This document shows positions 1 to 10,893 of a stretch of DNA of 64,000 nucleotides, in pieces. Under the pieces are notes generated by a model. The model was not told the origin of the DNA. It saw nothing but the letters and a program-made list of their open reading frames with translations, and searched no databases. Both the position numbers and the translations under genes were made by a program. This DNA is from Arthrobacter agilis. GTDB lineage: Bacteria > Actinomycetota > Actinomycetes > Actinomycetales > Micrococcaceae. The stretch is from assembly GCF_002157505.1 (NCBI RefSeq), contig NZ_NFSC01000031.1, positions 310,001 through 374,000 on the forward strand. Direction: 5' to 3'. Within the stretch, counting starts at the first letter, position 1. Each line of letters begins with the position of its first letter.

Positions 1-414
1 GCCGGCGGCATCACGCTGGACTCCGCACTGCCGGACCACGCCGTGACGGTCTCCGGCAACCGCGAGCAGCTCTCCGCAGCCCTGGCCATCGTGCTGTCCA
101 ACGCCATCAAGTTCACCCCGGAGGACGGCACGGTCTTCGTCGGACTCACGCACGAACCCGATGAGGGACACGTGGTCGTCGTCGTGCGCGATACCGGCAT
201 CGGCATCCCCCCGGACGACCTGCCCCGACTGTTCGAGTCCTTCCACCGGGCGGCCAACGCGAACCAGGTCCTGCCGGGAGTCGGGCTCGGCCTGTCCATC
301 GCGAAGAAGACGTTCGAGGCGCACCACGGGACTATCACGATCGAATCGAGCCTCGGCGTCGGCACCGCCGTCGCCATCACGCTACCGCTGTTGAACCACG
401 CTCCCGTAGGGTGA
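1..414 (+). CDS. Sensor histidine kinase, C-terminal ATPase part (cut by the window edge)
   Basis: The frame is open from base 1 to a TGA at 412-414, so only the last 137 residues are visible. They form a HATPase_c domain: N box LSNAIKFTP, G1 box DTGIGIP, an F-box-like LFESF and G2 box GVGLGLSIAKK, the ATP-binding motifs of two-component kinases. The C terminus ends just after the domain, so there is no fused receiver. The dimerisation and sensor parts lie upstream of the window, so the signal cannot be inferred. An unknown gene follows after 30 bases on the same strand; no response regulator is visible on this side. Confidence 0.9.
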   Translation, partial: AGGITLDSALPDHAVTVSGNREQLSAALAIVLSNAIKFTPEDGTVFVGLTHEPDEGHVVVVVRDTGIGIPPDDLPRLFESFHRAANANQVLPGVGLGLSIAKKTFEAHHGTITIESSLGVGTAVAITLPLLNHAPVG

Positions 415-444
415 TGAGCTGAACGAACCACGGAAGGACTTCCC

Positions 445-984
445 ATGACGCGCGTCGCGAACGGCACCCCGGTACGCCAGCTGGACCTCGGGACACTGCT
501 GCCCTACCTCGACCTGCACCTCGTCGGCGCGACCAACGGAGTCCGCCTCTTCAGTGCGGCGCGGGTCTCCTGGGCCGGAACTCCCCACGAGGAGGATTTC
601 GCCCGACTGCGCCGCGAGATCGGCCAGGAGCGCGCCTTCCTCAAACGGCTCATCAAGGCTCTGGGCCACCGGCCGAGCCTTCTGAAGATGGCGCTGGCAC
701 GAGTCCTGTCCGTCGTCGCGGAACTCGATCCGCTCAACCCGATGAGGCGCAGGGCCAACGCCGGCGCCCAACTGGAACTCGAAGCCCTCCAGTCCCTGCT
801 CAAGGGCAAGGAGGCACTCTGGTCCACACTCCTCGCGCTGTCCGCCGATGCCTCCGCGACCACGGGCGACGCGGTGCTCAACCGACCCGTCCTGGAGCAG
901 CTGCTCGACGCGTCGAAGCGCCAGCAGGAGACCGTCGCCCGCGTCATGACGGAGACGGCAGCGGACCGCTTCCTGCGGCACTGA
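445..984 (+). CDS. Uncharacterised helical protein, 179 aa
   Basis: I do not recognise a named family. The ATG at 445 has a good ribosome site (GGAAGGA at 432-438). The protein is mostly amphipathic helix, with long Leu/Ala/Arg/Glu-rich runs from about residue 50 to 175 and no signal peptide or membrane segment. Its pattern of repeated helices with acidic and His positions is reminiscent of small four-helix-bundle proteins, but no di-iron motif is clear. It starts 30 bases after the histidine kinase and is probably cotranscribed with it. Its 3' end faces metG with 22 bases between. Function unknown. Confidence 0.75.
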   Translation: MTRVANGTPVRQLDLGTLLPYLDLHLVGATNGVRLFSAARVSWAGTPHEEDFARLRREIGQERAFLKRLIKALGHRPSLLKMALARVLSVVAELDPLNPMRRRANAGAQLELEALQSLLKGKEALWSTLLALSADASATTGDAVLNRPVLEQLLDASKRQQETVARVMTETAADRFLRH

Positions 985-1006
985 GGCCCAGCGGCCCGCC
1001 GCAACG

Positions 1007-2581
1007 TCAGGACGCGGCGGGCTCCTCGTACTTCGGGAACACCGGCGACGGTGCGGGCAGGGCGGTGCCCGGCTCGATGCGCCGGTCGAGCGCGCTGAAG
1101 AGACGCCGGGCGTCGTCGGCCTCCGTGCCCTGGCCGAGCGCCGTGAGGATCTGCCCTGCGCTGCCCGGCATGACGGGCTGCGCGAGGACGGCCACCACCC
1201 GGAGGACCTCCAGGGTCACGTACAGGACGGTGTTCATGCGCTCGGGATCGGTCTTCCGCAGGACCCAGGGCTGCTGGTCGGCGAAGTAGGCGTTCGTGTC
1301 GCCGAGGACTGTCCACACGGCTTCGAGGGCGCGGGAGAACTCCTGCCGGTCGTACGCAGCACGGCTGGCCTCCAGCAGGGCATGGGCCTGGTCGAGGATC
1401 TCCGTGTCGGCCGGTGAGAACGCTCCCGGCTGGGGCACGGCACCGTCGCAGTTCTTTGCCACCATGGACAGTGACCGCTGCGCCAGGTTGCCGAAGTTGT
1501 TGGCCAGGTCGGAGTTCATCCGCCCGACGACGGCCTCGTGGCTGTAGGAGCCGTCAGCCCCGAACGGGACCTCGCGGAGGAGGAAGAAGCGCACGGAGTC
1601 GAGGCCGTACTGGTCCACCCAGTCCGCGGGTGCCACGGTGTTGCCGAGCGACTTGGACATCTTCACGCCCCGGTTGTGCAGGAAGCCGTGGATCATGACG
1701 CGCTTCGGCAGTTCGAGGCCCGCGGACATGAGGAAGGCGGGCCAGTAGATGGCGTGGAAGCGTGAGATGTCCTTGCCGATCACGTGGACGTCGGCGGGCC
1801 AGAACCTGCGGAAGCGCTCCGAGTCGGTGTCGGGGAAGCCGACGCCGGTCAGGTAGTTGGTCAGCGCGTCCACCCAGACGTACATGACGTGCCGGTCGTC
1901 GCCGGGGACCGGAACGCCCCAGTCGAAGGTGGTGCGGCTGATGGACAGGTCCTCGAGCCCGCGCCGCACGAACGAGATGACCTCGTTGAACCGCGGCTGC
2001 GGCGCGCCGAACTCCGGCTGCGACTCGTAGAGGTCGAGGAGCTTCTGCTGGTAGGCCGAGAGCCGGAAGAAGTAGCTCTCCTCCTCGGTCCAGGTGACCT
2101 CGGTGTCGGTCTCCTTCGAGTACCGCACGCCGTCCTCGCGGACCTCCGTGTCGTCCTCCGCCCAGAAGGACTCGTCCCGCACGGAATACCACCCGGCGTA
2201 CTTGTCCAGGTAGATGTCCCCGTTCGCCTCCATCCGCTTCCAGATCTCGGTCGCGGCGGCATAGTGGTCCTCATCCGTGGTCCGGATGAAGCGGTCGTAG
2301 GAGGTCCCGACGACGTCGTTCATGTCCCGGAACGCCCGCGCGTTGCGCGTGGCGAGGTCCCGGACGGGGATGCCCTCCCGGTCGGCGGCCTGCTGCATCT
2401 TGAGGCCGTGCTCGTCGGTACCCGTGAGGTACATGACGTCGAACCCGTCGAGGCGCTTGAAGCGCGCCATGGCGTCCACGGCGATGGTCTCGTAGGCGTG
2501 CCCGATGTGCGGTACGCCGTTCGGGTAGGAGATGGCCGTGGTGATGTAGAACGAGGGCTTTGCGTCAGCTGGGGAGGTCAC
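1007..2581 (-). CDS. metG: Methionyl-tRNA synthetase
   Basis: Charges tRNA-Met with methionine in the cytoplasm. The class I signatures are clear: HIGH at residues 25-28 and KMSKS at 307-311. The connective-peptide segment reads GWYSVRDE without the zinc-binding cysteines, as in the zinc-free bacterial form. At 524 residues it ends after the anticodon-binding helical domain and lacks the C-terminal EMAP-like tRNA-binding domain. The start is GTG at 2581. A -10-like TAATTT lies exactly six bases upstream with no Shine-Dalgarno sequence, suggesting a leaderless transcript. The formamidase-like gene ends 29 bases upstream on the same strand. Confidence 0.97.
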   Translation of the reverse strand: MTSPADAKPSFYITTAISYPNGVPHIGHAYETIAVDAMARFKRLDGFDVMYLTGTDEHGLKMQQAADREGIPVRDLATRNARAFRDMNDVVGTSYDRFIRTTDEDHYAAATEIWKRMEANGDIYLDKYAGWYSVRDESFWAEDDTEVREDGVRYSKETDTEVTWTEEESYFFRLSAYQQKLLDLYESQPEFGAPQPRFNEVISFVRRGLEDLSISRTTFDWGVPVPGDDRHVMYVWVDALTNYLTGVGFPDTDSERFRRFWPADVHVIGKDISRFHAIYWPAFLMSAGLELPKRVMIHGFLHNRGVKMSKSLGNTVAPADWVDQYGLDSVRFFLLREVPFGADGSYSHEAVVGRMNSDLANNFGNLAQRSLSMVAKNCDGAVPQPGAFSPADTEILDQAHALLEASRAAYDRQEFSRALEAVWTVLGDTNAYFADQQPWVLRKTDPERMNTVLYVTLEVLRVVAVLAQPVMPGSAGQILTALGQGTEADDARRLFSALDRRIEPGTALPAPSPVFPKYEEPAAS

Positions 2582-2587
2582 CCTATG

Positions 2588-2593
2588 AAATTA
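2588..2593 (-). promoter_or_regulatory. -10 hexamer of a probable leaderless metG promoter
   Basis: On the minus strand TAATTT is followed by six bases and then the GTG start of metG. This places the expected transcription start at the start codon. There is no Shine-Dalgarno sequence. No convincing -35 is visible in the end of the upstream gene. Confidence 0.55.
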
Positions 2594-2610
2594 CCCCGGC
2601 ACGCCCGGAT

Positions 2611-3555
2611 TTACCCAAGCGTGGCGGCTGCCGTGCCGACGGCGTCGAGTGCGAGCACGGCGTGGACGCCCCACGTCTGGTTGGCGATCTGCGTGACCCG
2701 GAGGTCGACGACGGAGCCGGCCAGGGCCAGCGCGGCCGTCCGCTCCAGGCCGTGGAGCTGCTGGAGCCAGGTGAGCATGGCACCGAGGGCCTCCGCCGTC
2801 GCCCGGTTGAGGTCCGCGTCGAACCCGAAGGTGATGCGGGCGGTGGGCGTGATCGCATGGATGGTATCGAGCGGCGCATCCCGCACGAGCCCGACCGTGA
2901 CGGTCGACGTCATGCCGCACTCGATGGCCGTGCCGCCGACCTCCCCATCGCCCTGCGCGGCGTGCCCGTCCCCGAGGTGGAGCAGCGCGCCGGGCACGGT
3001 CACCGGGAGGAAGAGCGTGGAGCCGGCCGTCAGCTCACGGCAGTCGATGTTGCCGCCACCCGCCGAGCGCGGCGGCGTCGTCGAGTGCTCCCCCGGCTCG
3101 GCGGGCGGCATGCCCACCACGCCGAGGAACGGCGCCAGGCGGACCACGTGCCCGAACTGGTCGGTGCCGGTGGCGGACTCGCGGTCGAGGTCCCACAGCA
3201 GCCACGCGGGCTCCGTGCCCTCGAGGCCCAGGCTGCGCAGGAAGGCGTCATCCTGCCGTGCGGCGCGGGTCCAGCCCCAGTCCGCGGGCTCGAAGGACTC
3301 GAACCGGACGGCCAGCACGTCGCCCGGGACGGCCCCTGCGACCTCGATGGGTCCGGTGAGGGCGTGGCCGCGCCGGTGGGGGAACCGGTAGGGCGTGACC
3401 GCGCCCGGCGTCGGCTGCCGCTCGAGGTGGCCCCAGGCGTCGAGGGACTCGACGACGACGCGGTCCCCCGGATCGATCCGCAGGACCGGCGGGGTATCCC
3501 GGGACAGGACCTGCGTCGCCGTCGCCGGCTCGGCCGGCAGCCGGTGCAGAACCAT
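2611..3555 (-). CDS. Acetamidase/formamidase family protein
   Basis: Belongs to the FmdA/AmdA family, which hydrolyses formamide or short amides to ammonia and the acid. The family pattern is visible along the 314 residues: an N-terminal beta-rich part (PVLRIDPGDRVVVES), the GPIEVAGAVPGD block, the GGNIDCREL block and LHLGDGHAAQGDGEVGG, which carries the conserved His/Asp/Glu residues of the metal and active site. There is no signal peptide, so it is cytosolic. The ATG at 3555 follows a G-rich ribosome site. It lies between serA and metG on the same strand, a setting that says little about its substrate. The exact amide is not predictable. Confidence 0.85.
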   Translation of the reverse strand: MVLHRLPAEPATATQVLSRDTPPVLRIDPGDRVVVESLDAWGHLERQPTPGAVTPYRFPHRRGHALTGPIEVAGAVPGDVLAVRFESFEPADWGWTRAARQDDAFLRSLGLEGTEPAWLLWDLDRESATGTDQFGHVVRLAPFLGVVGMPPAEPGEHSTTPPRSAGGGNIDCRELTAGSTLFLPVTVPGALLHLGDGHAAQGDGEVGGTAIECGMTSTVTVGLVRDAPLDTIHAITPTARITFGFDADLNRATAEALGAMLTWLQQLHGLERTAALALAGSVVDLRVTQIANQTWGVHAVLALDAVGTAAATLG

Positions 3556-3587
3556 CGGTCCCCCTCGTCGATCCTGGTCGGTGCCGG

Positions 3588-5180
3588 TCAGTCCTGGAGG
3601 TCCACTTCCCGGGCCACCGTCGCGCCGATCTCGGAACGGATGGCGTCGAGGACGTCCTGCGGCACGGAGCTGTCCACGGTGAGGAGGGAGAGCGCCTGGC
3701 CGCCCTCCTTGTTCCGTGCCACCTGCATGCCAGCGATGTTGATGTCCCGTTCCCCGAGGAGGCGGCCGAGCGCGCCGATCACGCCGGGGCGGTCGGTGTA
3801 GAGCAGCACCAGGAGGTGGTCGCTGATCGGGATCTCGAGGTCGTAGCCGTTGACGCCGACGAGCTTCTCCACCTGCTTCGGGCCGGTCAGGGTCCCTGCC
3901 ACGGAGATCTGCGTGCCGTCGGAGAGCGCGCCCCTGAGTCGGAGCACGTTGCGGTACTCCTCGGACTCGGGCGTGGTGACGAGCCGGGACGTGATGCCGC
4001 GCTGTTCGGCGAGGATGGGCGCGTTGACGTAGGAGACCTTCTCGGAGACGACGTCGGTGAAGACGCCCTTGAGCGCGGCGAGTTCGAGGGCCTTGACGTC
4101 GAGGGCGGCGATCTCGCCGGCGACCTCGATGTCGATCTGGGTCAGGGAGGCGTGCGTGAGCGCGGTGAAGATCCGCCCGAGCTTCTCCATGAGCGGGATG
4201 CCGGGACGGACGGCCGGGTCGATGACGCCGCCGGCCACGTTGACGGCGTCGGGAACGAGTTCACCGGCCAGGGCGAGCCGGACCGACTTCGCGACGGAGA
4301 TGCCGGCCTTCTCCTGGGCCTCCTCGGTGGACGCCCCGAGGTGCGGCGTCACCACGACGCTGTCGTGGGCGAAGAACGGGAGGTCGGTGCTGGGCTCCCG
4401 GACGAAGACGTCGACGCCGGCGCCGGCGATCTGCCCCTGCTCGAGTGCGGTGTGGAGGGCAGCCTCGTCCACGAGGCCTCCTCGTGCCACGTTCACGACG
4501 TAGGCGGAGTCCTTCATGACCGCGAAGGCTTCGGCGCCGAGCATCCCGACGGTTTCGGGGGTCTTCGGCATGTGGATGGTCACGAAGTCGGATTCGCGCA
4601 GCAGTTCGTCGAGGGAGACGAGCCGCACGCCGAGCTGGGCCGCCCGGGCCGAGGTCACGTAGGGGTCGTAGGCGAGGATCTGCGTGCCGAAACCCTGGAG
4701 GCGCGCCGCGACGAGGGCACCGATGCGGCCGAGCCCGATGATGCCGATGTTCTTCTCGTACAGCTCCATGCCCGAGTACTTGGAGCGCTTCCACTCCCCC
4801 GCCTTCAGGGCTGCGCTGGCCTGCGGGATGTTGCGTGCGAGGCTCAGGATGTGGCCGACCGTGAGTTCGGCGGCGGAGATGATGTTCGACGTCGGGGCGT
4901 TCACGACCATGACGCCGGCCCTCGTCGCGGCCTTGATGTCGACGTTGTCGAGGCCGACTCCCGCGCGGGCGATGACTTTCAGCCTGGGCGCGGCCTGGAT
5001 GGCTTCCTCGTCCATCTGCGTCGCGGAGCGGACCAGCACGGCGTCGACGTCGGCGAGGGCCGCGAGGAGCTGCGAGCGGTCGGCGCCGTCGGTGCTGCGG
5101 ATCTCGAAGTCGGGTCCCAGTGCATCGACGGTGGCGGGAGAGAGTTCCTCGGCGAGGAGGACGACGGGCTTGGTGGTCAC
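3588..5180 (-). CDS. serA: D-3-phosphoglycerate dehydrogenase
   Basis: First step of serine synthesis: NAD-dependent oxidation of 3-phosphoglycerate. Its 530 residues match the long type I enzyme. The Rossmann motif GLGRIG is at 149-154. The catalytic residues sit in NVARGGLVDE (Arg233) and TPHLGAST (His near 281). The ASB intervening domain follows from about residue 320, and a C-terminal ACT domain (LLYTDRPGVIGALG) from about 455 is the usual serine-sensing domain. The GTG start at 5180 has GAAGGAA upstream. It lies downstream of ilvC on the same strand, separated by a hairpin; ilvBNC-serA order is common in actinobacteria. Confidence 0.97.
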   Translation of the reverse strand: MTTKPVVLLAEELSPATVDALGPDFEIRSTDGADRSQLLAALADVDAVLVRSATQMDEEAIQAAPRLKVIARAGVGLDNVDIKAATRAGVMVVNAPTSNIISAAELTVGHILSLARNIPQASAALKAGEWKRSKYSGMELYEKNIGIIGLGRIGALVAARLQGFGTQILAYDPYVTSARAAQLGVRLVSLDELLRESDFVTIHMPKTPETVGMLGAEAFAVMKDSAYVVNVARGGLVDEAALHTALEQGQIAGAGVDVFVREPSTDLPFFAHDSVVVTPHLGASTEEAQEKAGISVAKSVRLALAGELVPDAVNVAGGVIDPAVRPGIPLMEKLGRIFTALTHASLTQIDIEVAGEIAALDVKALELAALKGVFTDVVSEKVSYVNAPILAEQRGITSRLVTTPESEEYRNVLRLRGALSDGTQISVAGTLTGPKQVEKLVGVNGYDLEIPISDHLLVLLYTDRPGVIGALGRLLGERDINIAGMQVARNKEGGQALSLLTVDSSVPQDVLDAIRSEIGATVAREVDLQD

Positions 5181-5269
5181 GGGGGAATTCCTTCTGCGGT
5201 GGGCTTGCGGGATCAGGCGGGATCAACCGGGCACGGTCAGGACGGGCGGAAACGGACCCGGGCACAGGT

Positions 5270-5318
5270 CCGGCAGGACACCTGCTCGTCGCTGAGCGTT
5301 GAACACGTGTCCTGCCGG
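5270..5318 (-). terminator. Hairpin between ilvC and serA
   Basis: A perfect 12-bp inverted repeat (CCGGCAGGACAC at 5270-5281, complement at 5307-5318) with a 25-base loop begins 12 bases after the ilvC stop. There is no U run, so it may be an mRNA-stabilising 3' hairpin or a partial terminator that lowers serA readthrough, rather than a strong intrinsic terminator. Confidence 0.5.
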
Positions 5319-5329
5319 CAGTGGGGGCA

Positions 5330-6920
<1,591 letters not shown>

Positions 6921-6922
6921 GA

Positions 6923-8803
6923 TCAGTCCTCCTGTTCCCATGTCGGGGTCATGTTGCGGGCAATCTGGATGAGGTCGTTGCTGACGCCCGCGGGCACCAT
7001 CGGCCAGACCATGGAGTCGCGGCTGACCACGAAGTCGATGACGACGGGGCGGTCGTTGATCGCCAGCGCCTGCTCGATGGTCGCGTCGATGTCCTCGTCC
7101 CTCTCGCAGCGCAGGCCCACGCAGCCGTAGGCGTCGGCGAGCTTCACGAAGTCCGGGACGCGCACGGTGTCGTGGCCCGTGTTCAGGTCCGTGTTCGAGT
7201 AGCGCCCCTCGTAGAAGAGGGTCTGCCACTGGCGCACCATGCCCAGGGAGGAGTTGTTGATGACAGCGACCTTGATGGGGATGTTGTTGATGACGCAGGT
7301 AGCCAGTTCCTGGTTGGTCATCTGGAAACAGCCGTCGCCGTCGATGGCCCAGACCACGCGGTCCGGGTTGCCCACCTTGGCGCCCATCGCGGCCGGCACG
7401 GAGTAACCCATGGTGCCGAGGCCGCCGGAGTTGAGCCAGGCGTGCGGGCGCTCGTACTTGATGAACTGCGCCGCCCACATCTGGTGCTGTCCCACGCCCG
7501 AGACGAAGACGCCCTCGGGGCCGGTCAGCTCGCCGATCCGCTTGATGACCTGCTGCGGTGCCGACAGGCCGTCGTCGGGCTGCGTGAATCCGACCGGGTA
7601 GGTCTCGCGCAGGTGGTTGAGGGTCTTCCACCAGGCGGAGATGTCCGGCCGTTCCTGCGTCTCGAACGAGTCGCGGACGGCGGCCGTCAGCTCGGGGATG
7701 ATCTCCTTGACGGACCCGACGATGGGCACGTCCGCGGCGCGGTTCTTGGAGATCTCGGCGGGATCGATGTCCGCGTGGATGACTTTCGCGTTCGGGGCGA
7801 AGCTGGAGAGGACTCCCGTGACGCGGTCGTCGAAACGCGCGCCGAGGGTGATCAGGAGGTCCGCCTGCTGCAGTGCCGTCACGGCGGAGACGGAACCGTG
7901 CATGCCGGGCATCCCCACGTGCTGGTCGTGGGAGTCGGGGAAGACGCCGCGGGCCATGAGGGTCGTGACCACGGGGGCACCGACGAGCTCGGCCAGCTCC
8001 TTCAGCTCCACGGAGGCATGGGCCTTGACGACGCCGCCGCCTACATAGAAGACGGGGCGCTGCGCGGCGCTGATGAGGCGGGCGGCCTCGCGGACCTGCT
8101 TGGAGTGGCCGCGCACCACCGGCCGGTAGCCGGGGATGTCCACCTTGGGCGGCCAGGAGAAGGTCATGCTGGACTGCTGGGCGTCCTTGGCGATGTCGAC
8201 CAGCACGGGCCCGGGACGTCCCGTGGTCGCGATGTGGAAGGCCTCGGCGAGGACGCGGGGGATGTCCTGCGCGTTCGTCACGAGGTAGGAGTGCTTGGTG
8301 ATGGGCATCGTGATGCCGACGATGTCCGCTTCCTGGAACGCGTCCGAGCCGATGAAGGCGCTCGAGACCTGGCCCGTGATGGCCACCATCGGCACCGAGT
8401 CCATGTGCGCGTCGGCGATGGCGGTCACGAGGTTGGTGGCGCCCGGACCCGAGGTCACGATGCAGACACCGGGCCGACCGGTCACCATCGCGTAGCCCTG
8501 CGCCGCATGGCCTGCGCCCTGCTCGTGCCGCACGAGGATGTGCCGGAGCTTCGTGGAGGCCAGAAGGGGGTCGTACGTGGGAAGGATCGCTCCCCCGGGA
8601 AGACCGAAGACGTCGTCGACGCCGAGTTCCTCGAGGGACCGGACGATCGCCGCGGAACCGAGCATCTCGGTGGGGCCCACGACATTGTTGGGTCCACGGA
8701 CGGCGCTCGCCGGGACGACGGGTGCTGTCTCACGCGCGGGTGCTGCGGGAGGTGCTGGCCTTGCTGCCAGCAGCGCTGGGCTGATGGGCGATCCCTTGGA
8801 CAT
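6923..8803 (-). CDS. ilvB: Acetolactate synthase large (catalytic) subunit
   Basis: Thiamine-diphosphate enzyme that condenses pyruvate with pyruvate or 2-ketobutyrate, the committed step to Val, Leu and Ile. From the ATG at 8803 it is 626 residues. The catalytic Glu94 is in [14 protein letters not shown], and the ThDP/Mg motif GDGCFQM...NN starts at residue 489. Between them lie the central FAD-binding domain and the expected substrate residues. The start has AGGAAG seven bases upstream. A longer frame reaches 8899, but that would overlap the attenuator region and lacks a ribosome site. The first 40 residues are a Pro/Ala-rich extension common in actinobacteria. Confidence 0.97.
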   Translation of the reverse strand: MSKGSPISPALLAARPAPPAAPARETAPVVPASAVRGPNNVVGPTEMLGSAAIVRSLEELGVDDVFGLPGGAILPTYDPLLASTKLRHILVRHEQGAGHAAQGYAMVTGRPGVCIVTSGPGATNLVTAIADAHMDSVPMVAITGQVSSAFIGSDAFQEADIVGITMPITKHSYLVTNAQDIPRVLAEAFHIATTGRPGPVLVDIAKDAQQSSMTFSWPPKVDIPGYRPVVRGHSKQVREAARLISAAQRPVFYVGGGVVKAHASVELKELAELVGAPVVTTLMARGVFPDSHDQHVGMPGMHGSVSAVTALQQADLLITLGARFDDRVTGVLSSFAPNAKVIHADIDPAEISKNRAADVPIVGSVKEIIPELTAAVRDSFETQERPDISAWWKTLNHLRETYPVGFTQPDDGLSAPQQVIKRIGELTGPEGVFVSGVGQHQMWAAQFIKYERPHAWLNSGGLGTMGYSVPAAMGAKVGNPDRVVWAIDGDGCFQMTNQELATCVINNIPIKVAVINNSSLGMVRQWQTLFYEGRYSNTDLNTGHDTVRVPDFVKLADAYGCVGLRCERDEDIDATIEQALAINDRPVVIDFVVSRDSMVWPMVPAGVSNDLIQIARNMTPTWEQED

Positions 8804-8897
8804 CTTCGGCTTCCTTTGGAACGTTTGCTGCACTGCTGCAGCTATGACTGCGGATTGACTTCCGCGCGCTTCTTCTGTGCCAACAAGGTGTGTCAAC

Positions 8898-8936
8898 AAA
8901 AAAACCCCTCAGCCTTGTCGGGCTCTGCGAGGGGTT
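8898..8936 (-). terminator. Attenuator terminator in the ilvB leader
   Basis: On the minus strand AACCCCTC (8936-8929) pairs with GAGGGGTT (8910-8903), with an inner AGCC/GGCT helix, and is followed by a run of seven T. It lies 32 bases after the leader peptide stop and 94 bases before ilvB, the position expected of a transcription attenuator. The 7-base element 8943-8937, next to its 5' arm, pairs with a segment inside the leader peptide coding region (8981-8975). Confidence 0.9.
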
Positions 8937-8968
8937 GCGCGTGACTGTAGTCGTCTACCGGACGGGCT

Positions 8969-9016
8969 TCAGGCCACGCGCTGGGTAAGGACGACGACTA
9001 CTGGTTCGGGCTGCAT
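8969..9016 (-). CDS. ilv operon leader peptide, 15 aa
   Basis: A short frame, ATG at 9016 to TGA at 8969, encodes MQPEPVVVVLTQRVA: four valine codons in a row, then leucine. It is followed by alternative RNA pairings and an intrinsic terminator before ilvB. This is the layout of a translation-coupled attenuator that senses Val- and Leu-tRNA charging. The valine codon stretch (9001-8993) pairs perfectly over 9 bases with 8955-8947; a second pair, 8981-8975 with 8943-8937, cannot form at the same time without a pseudoknot. The ATG lies six bases after a -10-like hexamer, so the leader peptide itself is probably translated from a leaderless RNA. Confidence 0.88.
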   Translation of the reverse strand: MQPEPVVVVLTQRVA

Positions 9017-9022
9017 ACCTGT

Positions 9023-9052
9023 AGTTTCCACGCCCCCGCGAAAGGGTGTCAA
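9023..9052 (-). promoter_or_regulatory. Promoter of the ilvBNC operon
   Basis: The minus strand has a perfect TTGACA (9052-9047), an 18-base spacer and GAAACT (9028-9023). Six bases later comes the ATG of the leader peptide. This is the best -35 in the window. The predicted transcription start falls on or next to the leader ATG, leaving no room for a ribosome-binding site. Confidence 0.75.
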
Positions 9053-9118
9053 CCACGCCCCTGCTTGTCTCACATCGTGGACTCGGCGTCCAGCGAGTGG
9101 ACCCGCACCCCTGGTGGG

Positions 9119-9161
9119 GGCGCTGCCCGGGACGGGAGGACATCCCGTCCCGGGCAGCGCC
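9119..9161 (-). terminator. Long GC-rich stem-loop after ilvD
   Basis: A perfect 19-bp inverted repeat (9119-9137 with 9143-9161) and a 5-base loop GGACA start 10 bases after the ilvD stop codon. No T run follows on either strand. It probably ends or stabilises the ilvD transcript and insulates it from the ilvB promoter about 70 bases further on. Confidence 0.7.
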
Positions 9162-9171
9162 GGCGACGTCC

Positions 9172-10875
9172 CTAGCCCGTGACTGCACCCTTGGATGCGG
9201 AGTGCACGAGCTTTGCGTATTTCGCCAGGACGCCTTTGGTGTAGCGGGCCGGGAGCGGCTCCCACCCCACCCTGCGCTGCTCGAGCTCCGCTTCGTCGAC
9301 GAGGAGGTCGAAGCTCTTCGCCGCGATGTCGACGCGGATGCGGTCGCCGTTGCGCACGAAGGCGATGGGGCCGCCGTCGACGGCCTCCGGCGCCACGTGG
9401 CCGATACACAGGCCCGTGGTGCCTCCGGAGAAGCGGCCGTCCGTGAGCAGGAGGACATCCCTGCCGAGGCCGGCACCCTTGATGGCGCCGGTGATGGCGA
9501 GCATCTCGCGCATGCCGGGGCCGCCCTTGGGGCCCTCGTAACGGATCACGATGACGTCACCGGCCTGGATCTCGCCGGCATCGAGCGCATCGAGGGCGCC
9601 CTGCTCACGCTCGAACACGCGGGCGGTCCCCTCGAAGACGTCGGCATCGAAGCCGGCGCTCTTCACGACGGCGCCCTCGGGGGCCAGCGAGCCGTGCAGG
9701 ATGGTGATGCCACCGGTCTTGTGCAGCGGGTTGTCGAGCGCGCGGAGGATCTTGCCGTCGAGGTCTGGCGGGTCGATCTCCGCGAGGTTCTCCGCGAGGG
9801 TCTTGCCGGTCACCGTCAGGCAGTCACCGTGCAGCAGGCCGGCGTCGAGCAGCGCCTTCATGATGACCGGCACGCCGCCCACCTTGTCGACGTCGTACAT
9901 GACGTAGCGGCCGAAGGGCTTGAGGTCGCCGAGGTGCGGGATCCGGTCGCCGATGCGCGTGAAGTCGTCGAGCGTCAGTTCGACCTCTGCCTCACGGGCG
10001 ATCGCCAGCAGGTGGAGGACGGCGTTGGTCGAGCCGCCGAAGGCCATGGTGACCGCGATGGCGTTCTCGAACGCCTTCTTCGTCATGATGTCGCGGGCCG
10101 TGATGCCGAGGCGCAGCAGGTTCACGACCGCCTCGCCGGACTTCCGCGCGAACATATCGCGGCGGCGGTCGGCCGAGGGCGGCGCCGCCGAGCCGGGCAG
10201 GGACATCCCGAGGGCCTCGCCGATGCAGGCCATCGTGTTGGCGGTGTACATCCCGCCGCAGGCACCCTCACCGGGGCAGACGGCGCGTTCGATGCTGTCG
10301 AGGTCCTTGTGGCTCATCTTGCCGGCGGCGCAGGCGCCGACCGCCTCGAAGGCGTCGATGAGGGTGACTTCCTTCTCGGTGCCGTCCTCGAGCTTCGCGA
10401 ACCCCGGCATGATCGTTCCCGCGTACAGGAACACGGAGGCGAGGTCGAGCCGCGCTGCTGCCATGAGCATGCCCGGCAGGGACTTGTCACAGCCGGCGAG
10501 GAGCACGGAGCCGTCGATGCGTTCGGCCTGCATCACCGTCTCCACCGAGTCCGCGATGACCTCACGGGAGACGAGCGAGAAGTGCATTCCCTCGTGGCCC
10601 ATCGAGATGCCGTCGGATACGGAGATGGTGCCGAACTGCATGGGGAACCCTCCCCCGTTCCGCACGCCCTCCTTGGCTCCCTCCGCCAGGCGGTTGAGGG
10701 ACAGGTTGCAGGGAGTGATCTCGTTCCAGGAGCTCGCGACGCCGACCTGCGGCTTTGCGAAATCGTCGTCACCCATACCCACGGCTCGCAACATCCCGCG
10801 GGACGGTGCCGCATGGATGCCGTCCGTGACGACGCGGCTTCTTGGCTTGATGTCTGGCTTTGTTTCCACGGTCAT
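9172..10875 (-). CDS. ilvD: Dihydroxy-acid dehydratase
   Basis: Third common step of Val/Ile synthesis: dehydration of 2,3-dihydroxy acids with an Fe-S cluster. The 567-residue protein has the three conserved cysteines at about 56 (EITPCNLS), 129 ([10 protein letters not shown]) and 206 ([12 protein letters not shown]), spaced as in the IlvD/Edd family, and the C-terminal TDGRFSGGT motif. It is transcribed separately from ilvBNC, upstream on the same strand. The ATG at 10875 lies six bases after TAGACT with no Shine-Dalgarno sequence. A perfect palindrome covers the -19 to -57 region. It ends in a strong hairpin. Confidence 0.97.
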   Translation of the reverse strand: MTVETKPDIKPRSRVVTDGIHAAPSRGMLRAVGMGDDDFAKPQVGVASSWNEITPCNLSLNRLAEGAKEGVRNGGGFPMQFGTISVSDGISMGHEGMHFSLVSREVIADSVETVMQAERIDGSVLLAGCDKSLPGMLMAAARLDLASVFLYAGTIMPGFAKLEDGTEKEVTLIDAFEAVGACAAGKMSHKDLDSIERAVCPGEGACGGMYTANTMACIGEALGMSLPGSAAPPSADRRRDMFARKSGEAVVNLLRLGITARDIMTKKAFENAIAVTMAFGGSTNAVLHLLAIAREAEVELTLDDFTRIGDRIPHLGDLKPFGRYVMYDVDKVGGVPVIMKALLDAGLLHGDCLTVTGKTLAENLAEIDPPDLDGKILRALDNPLHKTGGITILHGSLAPEGAVVKSAGFDADVFEGTARVFEREQGALDALDAGEIQAGDVIVIRYEGPKGGPGMREMLAITGAIKGAGLGRDVLLLTDGRFSGGTTGLCIGHVAPEAVDGGPIAFVRNGDRIRVDIAAKSFDLLVDEAELEQRRVGWEPLPARYTKGVLAKYAKLVHSASKGAVTG

Positions 10876-10881
10876 GTTAGA

Positions 10882-10887
10882 AGTCTA
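10882..10887 (-). promoter_or_regulatory. -10 hexamer of a probable leaderless ilvD promoter
   Basis: TAGACT on the minus strand is followed by exactly six bases and the ilvD ATG. There is no ribosome-binding site. The -35 position falls inside the palindrome at 10894-10932, which suggests regulation by a DNA-binding protein. Confidence 0.6.
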
Positions 10888-10893
10888 GGCCCG

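Noticed and set aside
7172-8944. 590-codon open frame opposite ilvB
   Set aside because: Antisense shadow of ilvB; no ribosome site and no recognisable domain.
8969-9409. A 146-codon minus-strand frame that ends in the leader peptide
   Set aside because: Only the last 15 codons follow a promoter; the upstream part overlaps ilvD in another frame and the long hairpin, and it is not preceded by a ribosome site.
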